This document shows, piece after piece, positions 32,972 to 45,719 of a stretch of 64,000 nt of DNA. Position 1 is the first letter of the stretch; every line of letters starts with the position of its first letter. The stretch lies in assembly GCA_963682025.1 (NCBI GenBank), contig OY821520.1:240072414-240136413 (forward strand), given 5' to 3'. This DNA is from Cordilura impudica. Its lineage: Eukaryota > Arthropoda > Insecta > Diptera > Scathophagidae. The translations under genes were made by a program, and so were the position numbers. The notes beneath the pieces are model-generated. The model was not told the origin of the DNA. It was given only the letters and a program-made list of their open reading frames with translations, and made no database searches.

Positions 32972-35808
32972 TTTTTATACCCTCCACTCCAGTGTGCAGT
33001 TTGTCATTCCGTTTGTAATAATTAGAAAAAAAATTTTGGACCCCATAAAATATATATATTTGTGATCCTTATAACATCCGGAGTTGATATAGCGATGTCC
33101 GTCTGTCCGTCTGTGGAAATCACGATGACGGCATCAATCGGGCAGCTAGGGTGATCATTTTGATTGAGAATGATTCACCAAATTCATGGGAAGATTTCTG
33201 TTTCAAAAATCATTAAAATCGGTGGAACAGGTGGTTGTTATTCTAAATGTTGTGTTGTTGTCATAGCTGAACTTGTTGTTTTTGTGGTCGTTGTGGTAAT
33301 AATATAATAAAAAATAACCATTTGTACATTTTTTTTTATTAAATCTGGTAGAAAAATTTGTTAGATCATTTCTGCCATTACCACGAGCCTGCCTGCAAAA
33401 TTTCAGATCGAATGGGTAACGGAAAGGGGTTAAAACCGATCCAAAATTTTTTCGACAAGCAGACACTACGAGTTGATATAAAGGGAGAAAAATTCACCAA
33501 CATCTAAAGCAAATAATGCTAAAAAACCTAGTTGTTAATAAAAAAAAACAATGTAAATTTAGCAAACAAAATTATGTATTAATTTATTTAAAGAGAAAAA
33601 CTCAAAAATAACGTTTGATGTTGTATTTTTTGTGTGTAATATTTACATATACATACATACACATATTAAATAATACAAATAATATACATATATTCCATAT
33701 ATGTATATCCATAATAACTGCATGTTAGAAATAAATCGGTATATTATTTTATTTACATAAAATTCTGCAATATTTTGTTGTGGGGAAAATACATTTCTTT
33801 TGCATTAACAGAGTGTCACTTCATTTTGCTCAGCGTGACTATGTCACAGTAGATGGCGCCACAATTTTTGTTCTAATTAGCTTTGCAATAGTTATTTCTA
33901 TTTTAACATGAATGTCAATATTTTCAAATAGATATCATACAGAACAACGTTAAGAGTATACACCGGCTGGTCTTTTATATCATTCGTTTTTTCATTATTC
34001 TTTTACAAATATGAACATAAGTTTGGCATATTAACTTTGTGTTGTCTTTACAAAATAGAGTTACCGAGTTCATCAATGAGTTTTTTGCTTTCAAAAAAGT
34101 TCTACATAGTTATATAGAATTATTATTCTGCTTTACCTACAAAATACCTGATTGCGATTACAACTAATTTTTAAAAATTGCTTATAATTACTAAAGCAAT
34201 TTTATTCACATAAATACAAAATTGCACTTTTTAAATTTTCCATTCAAATTTAAGAAAATATCAATTCTAAAAACTGGAATTAAAATTTCCAATTATAAAT
34301 TAGAAAATATTAACTGAATTTCAGAAAATCATACCAAACCGTCGGAAAGAATAATTTTAAATTTAGCAGACATCAATTGCATCTTTAATATATAAATTTT
34401 ATTCGTTAAACACAAGTTGAAATTCCAAAAAAAAAAAAAAAAACACCAAATATGTTTACATTTAAAAAAAATATTGGCATTGGCATAATAACTTTTCAGT
34501 AACTTCTTTTAACGATAGTCGAATCGTTAAAAAAAGAAAATAGCAAAATTATCAGTAAAATTTTTAAACGATATTCGCTATTGTTAAAATCAGCTAAACG
34601 AAAACCATTTTTGTGTTGTTTATTCAATCGATAAAAACTTAAATTTTTAGGTTGAAACGTCGTCATACATAAATAAAAATCATAAAATAGTGAAAATATT
34701 TTGCTTTTATTAAAAAACTTTTTTATATAAATAAAAAAATTAAATAGCATATTCAATTCATTATTTCATTTTCAAATAAATAAACAGAAATATTGGTAAA
34801 AAAATAAAGATATTAAACATAAAGATGATTTTATCCCGTCAAACACAAAGTAATTTGTTTTTTTGTATTCTTCTTTGTGTTTTTCGCTTATTTTGACGGA
34901 GATGCGACTCGTTTACAATTTAAATAAATAGAAAAATAGAGATGTCGACTGTTGTTAAGATGTCTGTACTTAGTGAATCACTTAATCCTTAGTGCAAACA
35001 ACAATAGCTGTCGATATATTTTGCGATTGTCGGATCGTTGAAATTTACAGAATCACACTACCGAAAACATTAATTTAAATTCAATGAATTTTAGAAAACG
35101 TCAAATGATATTTAAGAATTGGGAACATAAAAATTGTTACATAAATAAACGCAATTTGATGAGAATGTTATTTATATAAATATTTTCATAATTTTTTTTG
35201 GATGAAAATTTTAAGTTTTTCAGAAAATAAAGATAACAAATTATTTTATTTAAACTGTTTGGGACATTTGGTTTTTTGGGTTTGGCATCCCTAATTTGCT
35301 TATTTATTATTTAAAATTTAAATTTTATTTTAATAAAAAAGTTGAGAGAGCTTCTTTTTGGTTATTATTTTGTTACTCCATCCGACCTATATGGCCACAA
35401 TGAAGAAATATTTGGCCAGTTAAAAGAAACTATACAGCCATCTCCAATTAGCAAGATTTAATGCATATAGCCACCCTACACAACCATTACCTTTGCAATG
35501 GAGGTTAGAGCGTGCTATTTAATTAGCAAAAACTAAATTAAACGAGAAGTTATGTCATATAACCGGAAACGCATGCATATAGGTATATAACCTAAATGCA
35601 TGCCGATCAGCAACCACAATGACCAAAAAGCAAACACCGAAATAAATACGAAATAATGGAAAAGACGAAAACCAACCCAAAGAATTTGCTGAAATAACAA
35701 ATTGTTTACTTTTTCCAATATTTTGTTTACATTTATTATCATTACTCAAACCGAGGTGGAGGGTATCAAAGATTCGGCACAGCCGAATTTAACACTTTTA
35801 CTTGTTTT
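32972..35808 (+). mobile_element. DINE-1-like element, family A copy 4 (no heptamer array)
   Basis: 5' TTTTTATACCCTCCACTCCA, the core CATTCCGTTTGTAATAATTA, CCCCATAAAATATATATATT and GATATAGCGATGTCCGTCTG. The 3' end is GAGGTGGAGGGTATCAAAGA, the ATTCGGC-ACA-GCCGAAT hairpin and TTAACACTTTTACTTGTTTT. The ATACCCTCCAC/GTGGAGGGTAT pair shows the subterminal inverted repeats clearly. The 2.2 kb interior is unique AT-rich sequence with no recognisable protein; its origin is unknown. Confidence 0.8.
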
Positions 35809-35814
35809 AATTTA

Positions 35815-36205
35815 CTTTTAAGAAAAGGTATTTTTTAAATAACAAACTGTTTCAAGAAAGGTTATTAATTTTTTTAATTTTTTTTTAATGTACTTTTTTT
35901 TTTAAGAAGTAGTACTTTTTGCTATTTACTGTTTTCAGAAAAGGTAGTTTATTCGGTAGAGATGTACTGTTAAGAAAAGGTACTTATTTTTAAAAGTATG
36001 TATAAAAAAATAGGAAATTGTTGAAGGAAATAAACTGTTTTAAGAAAATTTACTTTTTAAAAATAGTACTTAAAAAAAAAAATTTACTATTTTAGGAAAA
36101 GGTACTTTCTAAAGTAATTTTTTTTTTAAGAAAATGTACTTTTTGAGAGAAATGTACTTTATTTCTTAATAAATGCACTTCTAGAAAACGTATTTTTTAA
36201 GAGAG
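35815..36205 (+). repeat. GGTAC minisatellite, right part
   Basis: TTTAAGAAAAGGTATTTTTT and AAGAAAAGGTACTT units continue directly after the DINE-A 3' end. The DINE-A and the Chapaev fragment therefore lie inside one larger minisatellite domain (30836-36205). Confidence 0.75.
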
Positions 36206-37678
36206 GGTAAAAAACAAAAAATATAAAATAATAAAAATTAATTAAAGTGTTTGAATGGGGAAGAAAAGAATTTGCACCAAGATTTTTGTTTTGCAACTTT
36301 TTTATTTATTGTTATTTTTTATTGTTATTTTGAGAAGAACAAAGTCTTCGAATTTGTCTGTATAGAATACAAAATTTTTTTTCCTGTATCATTTTTTAAC
36401 TATGCCATTGTTTAATATTGTTTACGCTACAAATTGCAAAGCTTAACAAATTAAAATAATGACAGCAAGTTGAAACAATGAACAGCTTAATTTATTGAAA
36501 ATTCTTTAAAAGTCTCCGCAATACACTTAAACGATATTAAAATTAAAATTATCAAATTTTCTGTTATGTATTAACTTAATTTATCAAGATTGCTTAATGT
36601 CCTTGGATAGATTGGAAAGAAAAAATTAAATTAAAAAATAAATAAAATATTAGTCGTTACTGAGTCAGAAGGTTTTCAAAATTCAAAATAAATAAGTCCA
36701 TGACAAATTTTGGAAGAACACCGGACATTTGCTTTTTCTAATAATTTAGAAAGCTCGAGAAATAGTCATAAAAACTAAAAAGTTTTGAAAATTCTGTTAC
36801 TTTTAAAGCCAGTGTTTTGATTTTATTTTTTTTTTTTTTTTGAAAAATTTTGGTTATTATTACAAAATTACCAACATATGCAGCCGTTGTCTTTGAGTCT
36901 CTTTTTTTGTACATGTGTAAATGTTTTTTTTTTCATATTTGGGTTTGTCTTAATAAATAATAGACCTTATTATAGATAAATACATTTTTGTGTTTTTGTT
37001 TTTGAACACAAAACTTGAAATAACAGCTGGTGTCTATTTAATAAAAATTTATTATGGAAATAAAGTTGTTTTGTTGTTTAGTTGTCTTTTGTTTTGGTCC
37101 TTAAAGTCGGCTTTTCGTTTGTGGGTAGAAAAACACAAAACGAAACAAGGGAAACAATAGCAAAACTCAAGTATTCAGGCTAAAAATAGTCTATAATTTA
37201 TGGTCATTTTAGAATAAGACACAGACACAAACACACACACACACACACCTACATGGCTACATATCCTTAACTAAAACTAGGCAACAGATTGTGTCGGCAG
37301 TTTTTTTTTTTATATATGTAAGTAACTAATTGTGATGTACATATATTATTTTGTATATAACACTTTTTAGCATAACTCAAGGGTTTAATGTCAATATTCA
37401 AAAAAAAAAAAAAAAAGTTTTTAGAGAATATTTAAACTGGTATTAAAGTTACGGCTGGAGAAGTTTTTGAATAACTTTTAGAATTGAATATGTATGCTGG
37501 GTTTTTATGTCTTATGATGCTTTTAAATTCTTAATATTATTTGAAGTTTTACACAAAAGTGTTTCTCCTTTACGATTACGATTTACGATGGTGTCGGTTG
37601 AGTTTTATTCCCTCCTGCACTGCGACCAAGTAGATCTATTGTGCACCCTCTTTCAGATTCTTGTTCTCTCCTGTTTTA
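36206..37678. other. AT-rich stretch, nothing recognised
   Basis: It contains poly(T) runs and an (AC)n tract near 37222. No gene recognised. Confidence 0.5.
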
Positions 37679-40600
37679 CTAGTTCATTACAGTGTATAGG
37701 AACTTGATGATGTCCTTCACTCCCAATGTTTTGTATGCCTCCTCCCTGATTTTGGATTCGTCAAAAAGTTTGTGCCTTAGATATGCAAACGCTAAACACT
37801 TTGCCAGTATATGCTCCATGGTTTCATCATCCTCCAGGCAGTCTCCAGGCAGTCAGCCATAATGTCCTGTGAGTGCCCCACATATGAGTCTTAGATTGGA
37901 TCTGTTCAATATTAGGGCATCTCTGCTCCTTTTCTCGCTTCGATGCAAGAATTTTTTTGAGTGTTGAAGTAGTAATTGTCCATTCCAATACTCCACTGAT
38001 TCGTCTTTAATCCATCTGTCGATTTTTTTCGGTTATGTCTTTTCTGGTGAATCCGAATTGAGGGTTTGGACCAACAAATGGTCTTTCCCTTCTTCGTCTT
38101 GCCTGTTCATCGGCCTTCTCATTTCGTTCATACCCTTTGTAAAGCGTCACTTTATTAAGTTCAGCTAGTTTATTTAGGACTCTATGGCCTTCGAGTACGG
38201 ATTTATGGTGGTATACCGATTTGGCCAGTGCTTTTAGAATAGCCTGGCTATCTGACATTAGATTTATCTTCGTCCTTGTGAAGTTTCTTTCCAATAGTTT
38301 AGCAGTAGCAGCATTTAGTGCGTATAGTTCCGCTGTAAATATTGTGGATTCATTACATAGGGGGATATGGAGTTTGCACCTTGGTCCGTAAACCCCAGCT
38401 CCTACTCCTTCTGTTGTTTTGGATCCGTCAGTGTACCACTTCTGGGCATCTTTATGCAGCCATATAGGGTTAGATTCCCACTCGAATCTGCTCGGGATAT
38501 GAACAGTTTAGTTCTTTTTAAGTTCCGGATCTATCTGATCACTACATAAAGTCATATCTTTGATGCTTTTGGCTTTATCAAGGATCTTCAGGTGCCCTAT
38601 ATGATCGCCTTCCTTAAATTTGTATAGTCTGTGAAGGTCAATAGCTTGTTTAAAAGCTTCTCCTTGGATCGATAAGTGCAGCGGAGTGAGATTTAGGATA
38701 ACCTCCATAGCTGCCGTAGGAATTGTTCTCATTGCTCCCGTGATGTTTAAACATGCTAATCTCTGTATTTAAGATAATTTTAAACGTGCTCCAGTCTGGT
38801 TTGTCTTCTGCCACCATATAACTGAGCCATATAAAATACCCGGAAGGATCATTTGTTTATATATACACAATGACATTTTAGGGTTTAGACCCCAGAAGTT
38901 GTTTGCTGGCCCATATTGACTTTATAGCCTTATTCGTTATCGACTCTAGATGAGAATTCCAGGTGAGTGTTCGATCAAGTAATACACCCAGATATTTTAC
39001 CTCCTCTTTGAGTTGGACCTCCGTGTCCTTATATGAAGTGATGGAATATAAACATTCCTTCTTCTAGTGAACGGGATAATTGTAGATTTATTGGGATTTA
39101 TGGGAAATCCCTCGTCTTCGTACCATTCCCATGTAAGCCTTAGTGCATCTTGCATTTGTTCCCCAATTGTCTGGTCATGTGTTCCACCTATGAACACTGT
39201 GATGTCATCCGCATAACCCACAGTGGTAAAACCATTATTGTTTAGTTTTACAATGAGGTCATCCACCAAGATTGACCATAGTAATGGGGAAAGTACGCCT
39301 CCCTGAGGGCATCCTTTTATAATGCTAATCCTTCTCTCTTCATCTCCAAGATTAGCCACTATTTGTCTCCTAGAGAGCAACTTTTTTATCCACCCTGTCA
39401 CAATTGGGTCCGAGTCCAATATGATCAGCGCTCCTTCCATAGATTGAAAGCAGCATTGTCAAAAGTGCCTTCTATGTCCATAGAGGAACATAAGGCTACT
39501 CCCTTCAACTCCAGTGTTTTTTCAATCATTGAAGTTAATTTGTGGACAGCTGTGATCGTTGATTTACCTTTTTGGTAGGCAAACTGAAGATTATGTAGCG
39601 GTCTAATTTTCAGAAGTTCATTGCGAATATATAGATCAATCATGTTCTCCATAGTCTTCAGCATGAAAGATGAGAAACTGATTGGTCTATATGATTTCGG
39701 ATTATCAACAGGTTTATTTCCTCTCTTGGGAAGGAATACAACCTTCACCTTTGTCCAATTAGTTGGAATATAACTAAGTGCAAGACTGGCCCTGAAGATA
39801 TGAACCAGTTTTCTTTTAAGGGCTGGGAAAAACCCCATCTGGTCCAGGTGATTTGTATGGTCTAAATGAGTTTACACTCCATTTTACACTTTCATATGTT
39901 ATGATTCGTTTAACTAGAGAATTGATCATGTTGTTCTCATTTCTAGTCTCGATATCCCCATTGATTCCTCCATTACAAAACTACATCCTGGGAAGTGAGT
40001 CCTAAGTAGAAGCTCCAGAGTTTCCCCAAATCATCTATCTTGAGAGTACCTATATTCAGGTTCTTATTTGAGGATAAGGCTCTTTGAATCCTTGCCGTTT
40101 GCGGCACATCCTTCAACTACTCGCAGAAGGTTTTCCAGGATAATCTTTTCGATTTCCTTATTTCCCTGTTATACTTAGTAAGGGCAGTTCTATAGCGTAT
40201 CCAGTCACCACTACTTTTAGCCATATTAAATTCCTGCCTAGCTACCTTCCTAAGTTCTTCAAGTGTTTTATTTCACCATCTGACCTTCCTGTCGGTGCTC
40301 TTGCTTTTCAGCGTACAGTTGTTCTCATAGGTATCTAGAATGTCAGTTTTCAAATTATTAACAGCTGCGTCGAGATCTATGTTTGTGTTTATTGGTAACC
40401 TCGAAGATCCTAACTTTGCCTCAAGTTCAGATTTATACCTGTCCCAGTCTGTGGCCTACGGGGATCTATACCAAATTTTTTATACTAACCTAGACTTTAT
40501 CTCAAAAAGAATATGTTTATGGTCCGAAAACGGGGTTTCATTTGCAACTCTCCAGTTCGCGATCATGTCCTGTATATTGTATGTAGTCAGAGTTAGGTCA

Positions 40601-41151
40601 ATAACCTAATGCCTGATTGCATTTTGGAAAGTGGGATCCTCGTCCCTGTTCGCTATCGCTATATTGTTTGTTAAGATAAAATCTAAAAGTGACTCATCTC
40701 TTTTGTTGGTGCCCGAGCTACCCCAAACCTTGTTGTGGGCGTTTGCATCGCAACCAATTATCAGGCTCTTGTTGCTACTTCTGCAATACTCCACTAGCGC
40801 CTTCATTCTTACCGTTGGTGATTCTGGCTGATCTCCCGGGAAGAAGGCAGAGGATAATACTACCTCCGTGCGTACTCCTATTTGCCCGCCTCTATTCTGA
40901 TGGTCACCATGTCACCATCCATGAATTCTGAAATTAAAAGAGTTAATGTTTTCGTCTAATACTAATACTAATACTTCCGAGTTCATATCATGGATTAACT
41001 TACATTTTTTAATGTTAAGCCCACAAATCTCACCCGACCTAATCCAGGGCTCTTGGGTCAGGCCAATATTGTAGGTGCTTTTGGCAAACTCTCTGCTAAT
41101 TTCTGCCGATGCCGCCTTAGCGTGTTCAAGATTTGCCTGAACACACTTCAT
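37679..41151 (-). pseudogene. LINE ORF2: endonuclease, reverse transcriptase and RNase H (LOA/R1 group)
   Basis: About 1,150 codons on the minus strand, broken by several frameshifts and stops. An APE-type endonuclease start is visible (CVQANLEHAKAASAEI, then TQEPWIRSG near 41040; GCDANAHNKVWGSSG near 40740). Next come reverse transcriptase blocks: KSYRPISFSSFMLKTMEN near 39690, KGKSTITAVHKL near 39560, KGCPQGGVLSPLLWS near 39300 and the catalytic GYADDITVFI (YADD at 39204-39215). The RNase H domain follows: YTDGSKTTEGVGAG near 38430, FTAELYAL near 38315, MSDSQAILKAL near 38240 and NEKADEQAR near 38110, with all four acidic residues present. A terminal segment ends FLYTVMN. RNase H downstream of RT fits LOA, I or R1-group elements and excludes jockey proper. 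Dead copy. Confidence 0.92.
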
Positions 41152-42004
41152 TGTGACGTATTTGTTGTTGTTGTTATTGGTCTTGTTGATACAGAAGTGG
41201 CTGGTTTAACTGGAAACTTATCACCTTCAACTGGTCCATCTTCTTTAGTCTCGGAGGCTTCCATTTCCTCATCTTTATCTCCGGCTTCCTTGAGGTACCA
41301 TTGGATCTGTCCAAATCTATAGGATATTTGACCCTTATTCACCTCCAATTTTGCCGCTGAGATTTGGTCAATGGATACTACCAACATAGCGTTAGTTTCC
41401 TTGTTCGACCTTCAAAGCAACCTCCATGCCTCCACCTTGAGCCCATCGTTCTGCTTTTAAACAAAGGATAGGACCCTTTCTGTTTCCATATTAGCAGCGT
41501 TGGGGAAATAACCACCAGCAACTTTAGGGTGAGGAACTTTCACTTCCTCCGTTGCCCACAAATCTGCTGGTTTGAGGCCTGGAATCAGCCTTTTTATCCA
41601 CTCAGCTGTGTCGTTGTTTTTACAGTGTAGGGTTAGGAAACATGCCTTATAAGTACTATTTAGGAATTGAGGTGTGATTTCATTCTCCTCTAGCACTTTA
41701 TCCATGATGGCGTTTTGGATTTCGTCCATTTGGTTTGTTGTGAGGACTGTGTTGGGGAAGTCCTTTGCTAGTATAGCAATTTTTTGTCCAGTGAGCACAT
41801 CTTTAAAGAAAGGCTTATCCTGAACTTTTTGCTTTTGGATGGATTTGGCCATGGGTTTGTCCTTCGTCGGTTCTTCCCTCTGGCGTTTTTTTAGTGACGC
41901 TTCAGGAAGTGTCCTCTCTGAGGATCTCTGCCTCTTGCGATCTGCTATTTTTTCTATTTCTACTGGATCAAGGGCTTTGACTCGGGCTTGATCTCTATTA
42001 AGCG

Positions 42005-42100
42005 CCATGGTAGGTGAGTAGGTAGCATGCTCGCCTACCATGCGGGGGTCGTGGGTTCGATTCCCACCAGAGGCTTTGGTCTGTCGCTGCAAAAAAAAAA
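42005..42100 (+). mobile_element. tRNA-derived SINE (Gly-like head) inside LINE ORF1
   Basis: TAGGTGAGTAGGTAGCATGC (A box region) and GGGTTCGATTCCC (B box, 42053-42065) flank an anticodon-arm-like CTCGC-CTACCAT-GCGGG, whose middle bases ACC (42037-42039) would read glycine. The acceptor stem does not pair, so it is not a working tRNA. A short tail AGAGGCTTTGGTCTGTCGCT GC ends in ten As. The same head and tail occur at 54405-54505. Boundaries and target duplication are not clear. Confidence 0.68.
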
Positions 42101-42235
42101 TGAACACACTACTTCCTCTTTCCTCCTTCCTATATCTATATCTTTCCTGAGATCAACACAATACACTGCATCTGTAGGGGGCATCCCCTGAGTGTCCTTG
42201 CCGAAGAAGGAAATTCATCCTTTTCCTAGCAGCAC
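42100..42235 (+). repeat. Sequence resembling the 3' end of the LINE at 63505-63645
   Basis: CACTACTTCCTCTTTCCTCC, CACTGCATCTGTAGGGG and CATCCCCTGAGTGT match 63523-63605. Either the SINE carries a LINE-derived tail, or a 3' scrap of that LINE was inserted here in plus orientation. Part of this stretch also reads as LOA ORF1 on the minus strand, so the boundary is ambiguous. Confidence 0.5.
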
Positions 42236-42419
42236 CACTTAATCTTTGTTTGTTGTCAGTTTTATTGACGACTTCGTGCGTTTCTGGAAGTTGAGGCATG
42301 TTCATCCTCCTTTCCAGGGTTATTATTAGGATTGACATCCTTCGATTTTGAGGTACTTTCATCCTCCATGTTTTTTTTATGTTTTTTGTTATATTTTGTT
42401 TTGGTGTGTTCATTTTCTT

Positions 42420-42800
42420 ATTTTTGGTCCCACGAGTAGTTAGGGAAAGTTTCGTCCACCACGCCTAGCCCTGTCAGCGCAGTAAGGCTGTATCTGAAAT
42501 GGGGTTTCGTCCGGTTCCACAAGTCCGCATATTAAAGACTGGACCACCCTCCAGCCATGCATCTCTCGGCATACGCTGTTCCACCTTAGATTGGGGGTTT
42601 TATTTTAAGAGAGTGAACCATCTCTCCGCTTTCACTCGTATGTAACCAACAGCATTTGCAGAGACATGACCATGCTATGAAGTTGGTTTCCAGCCGTACT
42701 CCAAGAGGGTGAATGCCTGAGTGCGCTACCATTGGTTATTCCCGCAATACACCTTTTGGCTGACTGGAAATTTCGAGGCCGCTCGAATTCGCTTCCACTT
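42420..42800 (-). other. Probable 5' untranslated region of the LOA-type LINE
   Basis: A relatively GC-rich stretch just upstream of ORF1 that contrasts with its AT-rich surroundings; it ends near 42800. It has no open frame of note. LINE 5' regions hold the internal promoter, so assignment is by position and composition only. Confidence 0.45.
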
Positions 42801-43690
42801 TGCATAAAAGTATATTAAGCAAAGGAGGCCTATTGCAAAGTTAAAATAGGGATTACAAAATGTAATGTAATCTACGAGTCGGCTTTGAATGATTTACTAT
42901 GGGTCATGGGCACACTTTACCCTATGCTGTCTAAGAGTTACTCAGGGAGGCTTACTAGGGATCGCTTAGCCATTTTACTATATACATCTTTTTATCCTCC
43001 AAAAATGATAAAAGGACATTATATCTAAAATAGAGCCTCTAATTTTTTGTTCTTAATAAAATATGAATTACGATTAATCTTTCAACTTACAATGAAAGTC
43101 TTATGGGCGGCCACCCACAAATCGCGAAAAAGAGTTACCGTATTATTTTCTTAGCTGCCTAATTTAATTTTTAGGGGGTAAAAAAGTACCAAAAACGACG
43201 ATTTTTGATGATTTTTCATATTTGATCCAAAGAAATCATATACAAATTGGTCGTGATATTTAATGAAACCCAAAAAATTTAGGGTCTTTTTTATGGTGCT
43301 TTACTAGAATTTTAAATGAAATCTCACATATGAACGCCCCATTTGACAAATCGATTAACTCTACTTTCAGATTTATTTAAATTTTAACATCAAAGCGCTT
43401 GATTGACGATTGTTTATATTCAAAACAAGTTTCTCTAATAAAAAGGTGGTAGTAATGCTCTAGGTCCTTACGAGTATAATTCAGTTTTTTTTTTCGATAT
43501 AGCAGAGATTTCGTAATTTAAATGAATTTTCCCAAGTACATTGCCAAAATATACAAAAAAAAAATTACTTCCGAAAATTTCCGACATGCTCCCATACCAA
43601 ATTTATCGAAAAGGGGTGTTTTTTATGACCGATAGTACTTGTAATTGTAAAAAATAACAAAAATAATTAAATTTTAAGCAAAAATCAAAA
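42801..43690. other. Stretch with nothing recognised
   Basis: AT-rich, no gene or repeat that I can support. Confidence 0.45.
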
Positions 43691-43695
43691 AACGA

Positions 43696-44120
43696 TCAAT
43701 ACATGGCATTAACATGATTTTGGGCGTAATGACCATCGCGGCTGTTCTTGACAAAGCGCATTCTGGACCTCCGCTTTTGGACCACTTTTTCGAGCAGTCG
43801 ACTAGATAATAATATGGATGTTTTTAATAGGGCCATGGATTCTTCTGATCCTTTACTGTTCAGTCTCTGCTTCAAAGAACGACAAAACAAAAAGAATAAT
43901 ATTCCAGCAGAAGTTACAGATCTCTTAAAGTCACCGAATATTAAATGTACTCACACATATGAAGACGACGATCGCACAAAAATCGTCAGAGCCAAAGTGA
44001 AATGCTCCTCAAACCCATCAAAGATGTTAAGGATTTTTTAACAGAAGCCTATTCAGTTTGTCGGTATAGGTGCTTCCAAGTTGGCACCCAAGAAGACCGT
44101 TCAATAACACTGGTCAACAA
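43696..44120 (+). pseudogene. Unrecognised coding-like segment
   Basis: The plus-strand open frame 43748-44041 has ordinary, coding-like composition unlike its AT-rich flanks: LDNNMDVFNRAMDSSDPLLF near 43800, EVTDLLKSPNIKCTHTYEDD near 43910 and KIVRAKVKCSSNPSKM near 43985. A one-base shift would extend it (about 44020 onward, KDFLTEAYSVCRYRCFQVGT). I do not recognise the family. Given the surroundings it is most likely a transposon-derived fragment, but a decayed host exon cannot be excluded. Confidence 0.4.
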
Positions 44121-44124
44121 ATGA

Positions 44125-45715
44125 AAATAAAATGTTTATCCCCTCAATAAAAGCTGAATATGTTGCAGAAGGCTGTATTTCAAATAGGTAAAATTAGATA
44201 AAAAAAAAGTAGTGTCGTGCTTAGTTTTTTATTTGTGGGCTTATATACTATACTATATTTATCTAATAATAATAGTAGGCTGCTCACTTCAACAAAAAAT
44301 TATATCCCAAAAGATCACTTAAATTTTCTGCTAGAAATATTGATCTGTTCACATCCTTTTTCTATTTGAAATTAAAAACCCTTTATTTTTTAATTTTTTT
44401 AATGAATACCTAATTGATTCTGTTTTTGAAAAGACTTAAAGAAACTGACCTCCATAATTTAAAATTTATTAGGCAATTTAAAATCCCTAAATGTATGCTG
44501 CAGTTCTCAAACAAACAGTTCCTAAAAAATTACCTGAAACATTTATTACATATTCTCTTTATATGAAATATTGATTTTATCATTAGAAATTTTAACCTTA
44601 GACAGGCCTTTCTTTTCGTAAACTTTAAGGAAATAATTTAAAGCCTTTTTTTGGTTTTTTTATTAAAATAGTTTTTTTTCTTTTCTTGCTTTTTCTTTAC
44701 TTACAGTTTTTCCTCCATACAAAATATACAAAAAATTAGTTTTTTGTTTGTTTTTTGAGCCATACATCACTGAAGTCTAACAAAATTTTTTTTTGTATAG
44801 TTTTTAATAGCCTTAAAGTATACTTTACATTATATTGCTTTAGTTCATTATGTAGCGTAGTTAAAGAAAAAAGAAACATTTAATGAATATATAAATTTAT
44901 AAAACAAAAATATTACACATTTATTTTGATAATTATTGGCATGAACAGGATTATGATGTTGTATTGTTGAAGCACTTTAAATTATGAATTTATATTGTTT
45001 TGGAATTAATTTAATATTCTATAGATATTCGTTTTGATCACATAAATAAAAGAATATATTTTTTTTTTCAACTTTCAAATTTAATAATTTATATGATTGA
45101 ATAAATAACTAAGTTATCAAATAATAATGAATAAAAATATTAACAAATAAACATATAAATTAACATATGTATAGCAAAATCTGTTAATTATCCTCCAAAT
45201 AACCAAGTGAAGATTTGTTTTTCAAAAATATACATATTGTGTCTTCAAACCTTCTGAAGTTATATATAAAAGTTGGATTTTGGAGATGCTCTTTAACACA
45301 GGCATTCTTTCTGATGCCTTTTGTGACTTTTTAATGAGCAAAAAATTTTAATATTATTAAATTTAAAAGTTTTTCATGAATTATGATTTCTGAGTGCTCA
45401 CCTAAACAGTTGGCTGGGATGCTTTTCAATTAAATTTTAAAAAACACTTAATACAATAATCAATAAATTTAAAATAGCAAAAACTTACTAAACAACGTCT
45501 GACTTTAATAATTGTGAAAAAGCTTCTAAATGCCTAACGAGATTTTTATAACAACGTGTTCTTCATTTTGAAGATCTTTCATTATTCTTGATTTAGAATC
45601 TTTAAAATGTCTTTCTAAGAATGTTCAAACACTGGTTTACAATTTCAAAGTTAAGACTTGTTTTCGACTTTAATTCAACTTCTAATTCAATATTATTTAT
45701 ATAATTTAAATAATA
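44125..45715. other. AT-rich stretch, nothing recognised
   Basis: No coding region, RNA gene or repeat that I can support. Confidence 0.5.
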
Positions 45716-45719
45716 AAGT

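Larger units (their letters stand above)
41148..42413 (-). pseudogene. LINE ORF1 (nucleic-acid-binding, DUF4780-like), interrupted by a SINE
   Basis: Minus strand, upstream of ORF2. The N-terminal piece ends LSGAARKRMNFLLRQGHSGD (42153-42413). After the SINE insertion it resumes MALNRDQARVKALDP near 42008 and runs through a basic stretch to KVPHPKVAGGYFPNAANM and, after one shift near 41440, MLVVSIDQISAAKLEVNKGQ, ending TNTSQ. The LTLHC...AEWIKRLI and VVSID..SA..L patterns are those of the DUF4780-type domain common in LOA-group ORF1 proteins. Its stop overlaps the ORF2 start as ATGA (41148-41151). A CCHC zinc knuckle is not seen. Confidence 0.78.

Noticed and set aside
40340..41322. Plus-strand open frames between 40.3 and 41.3 kb
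   Set aside because: They are antisense to the recognisable LINE endonuclease and ORF1 frames.
42005..42075. Functional tRNA-Gly gene
   Set aside because: The B box and anticodon arm look good, but the acceptor stem does not pair and an A-tailed extension follows, as in a SINE.
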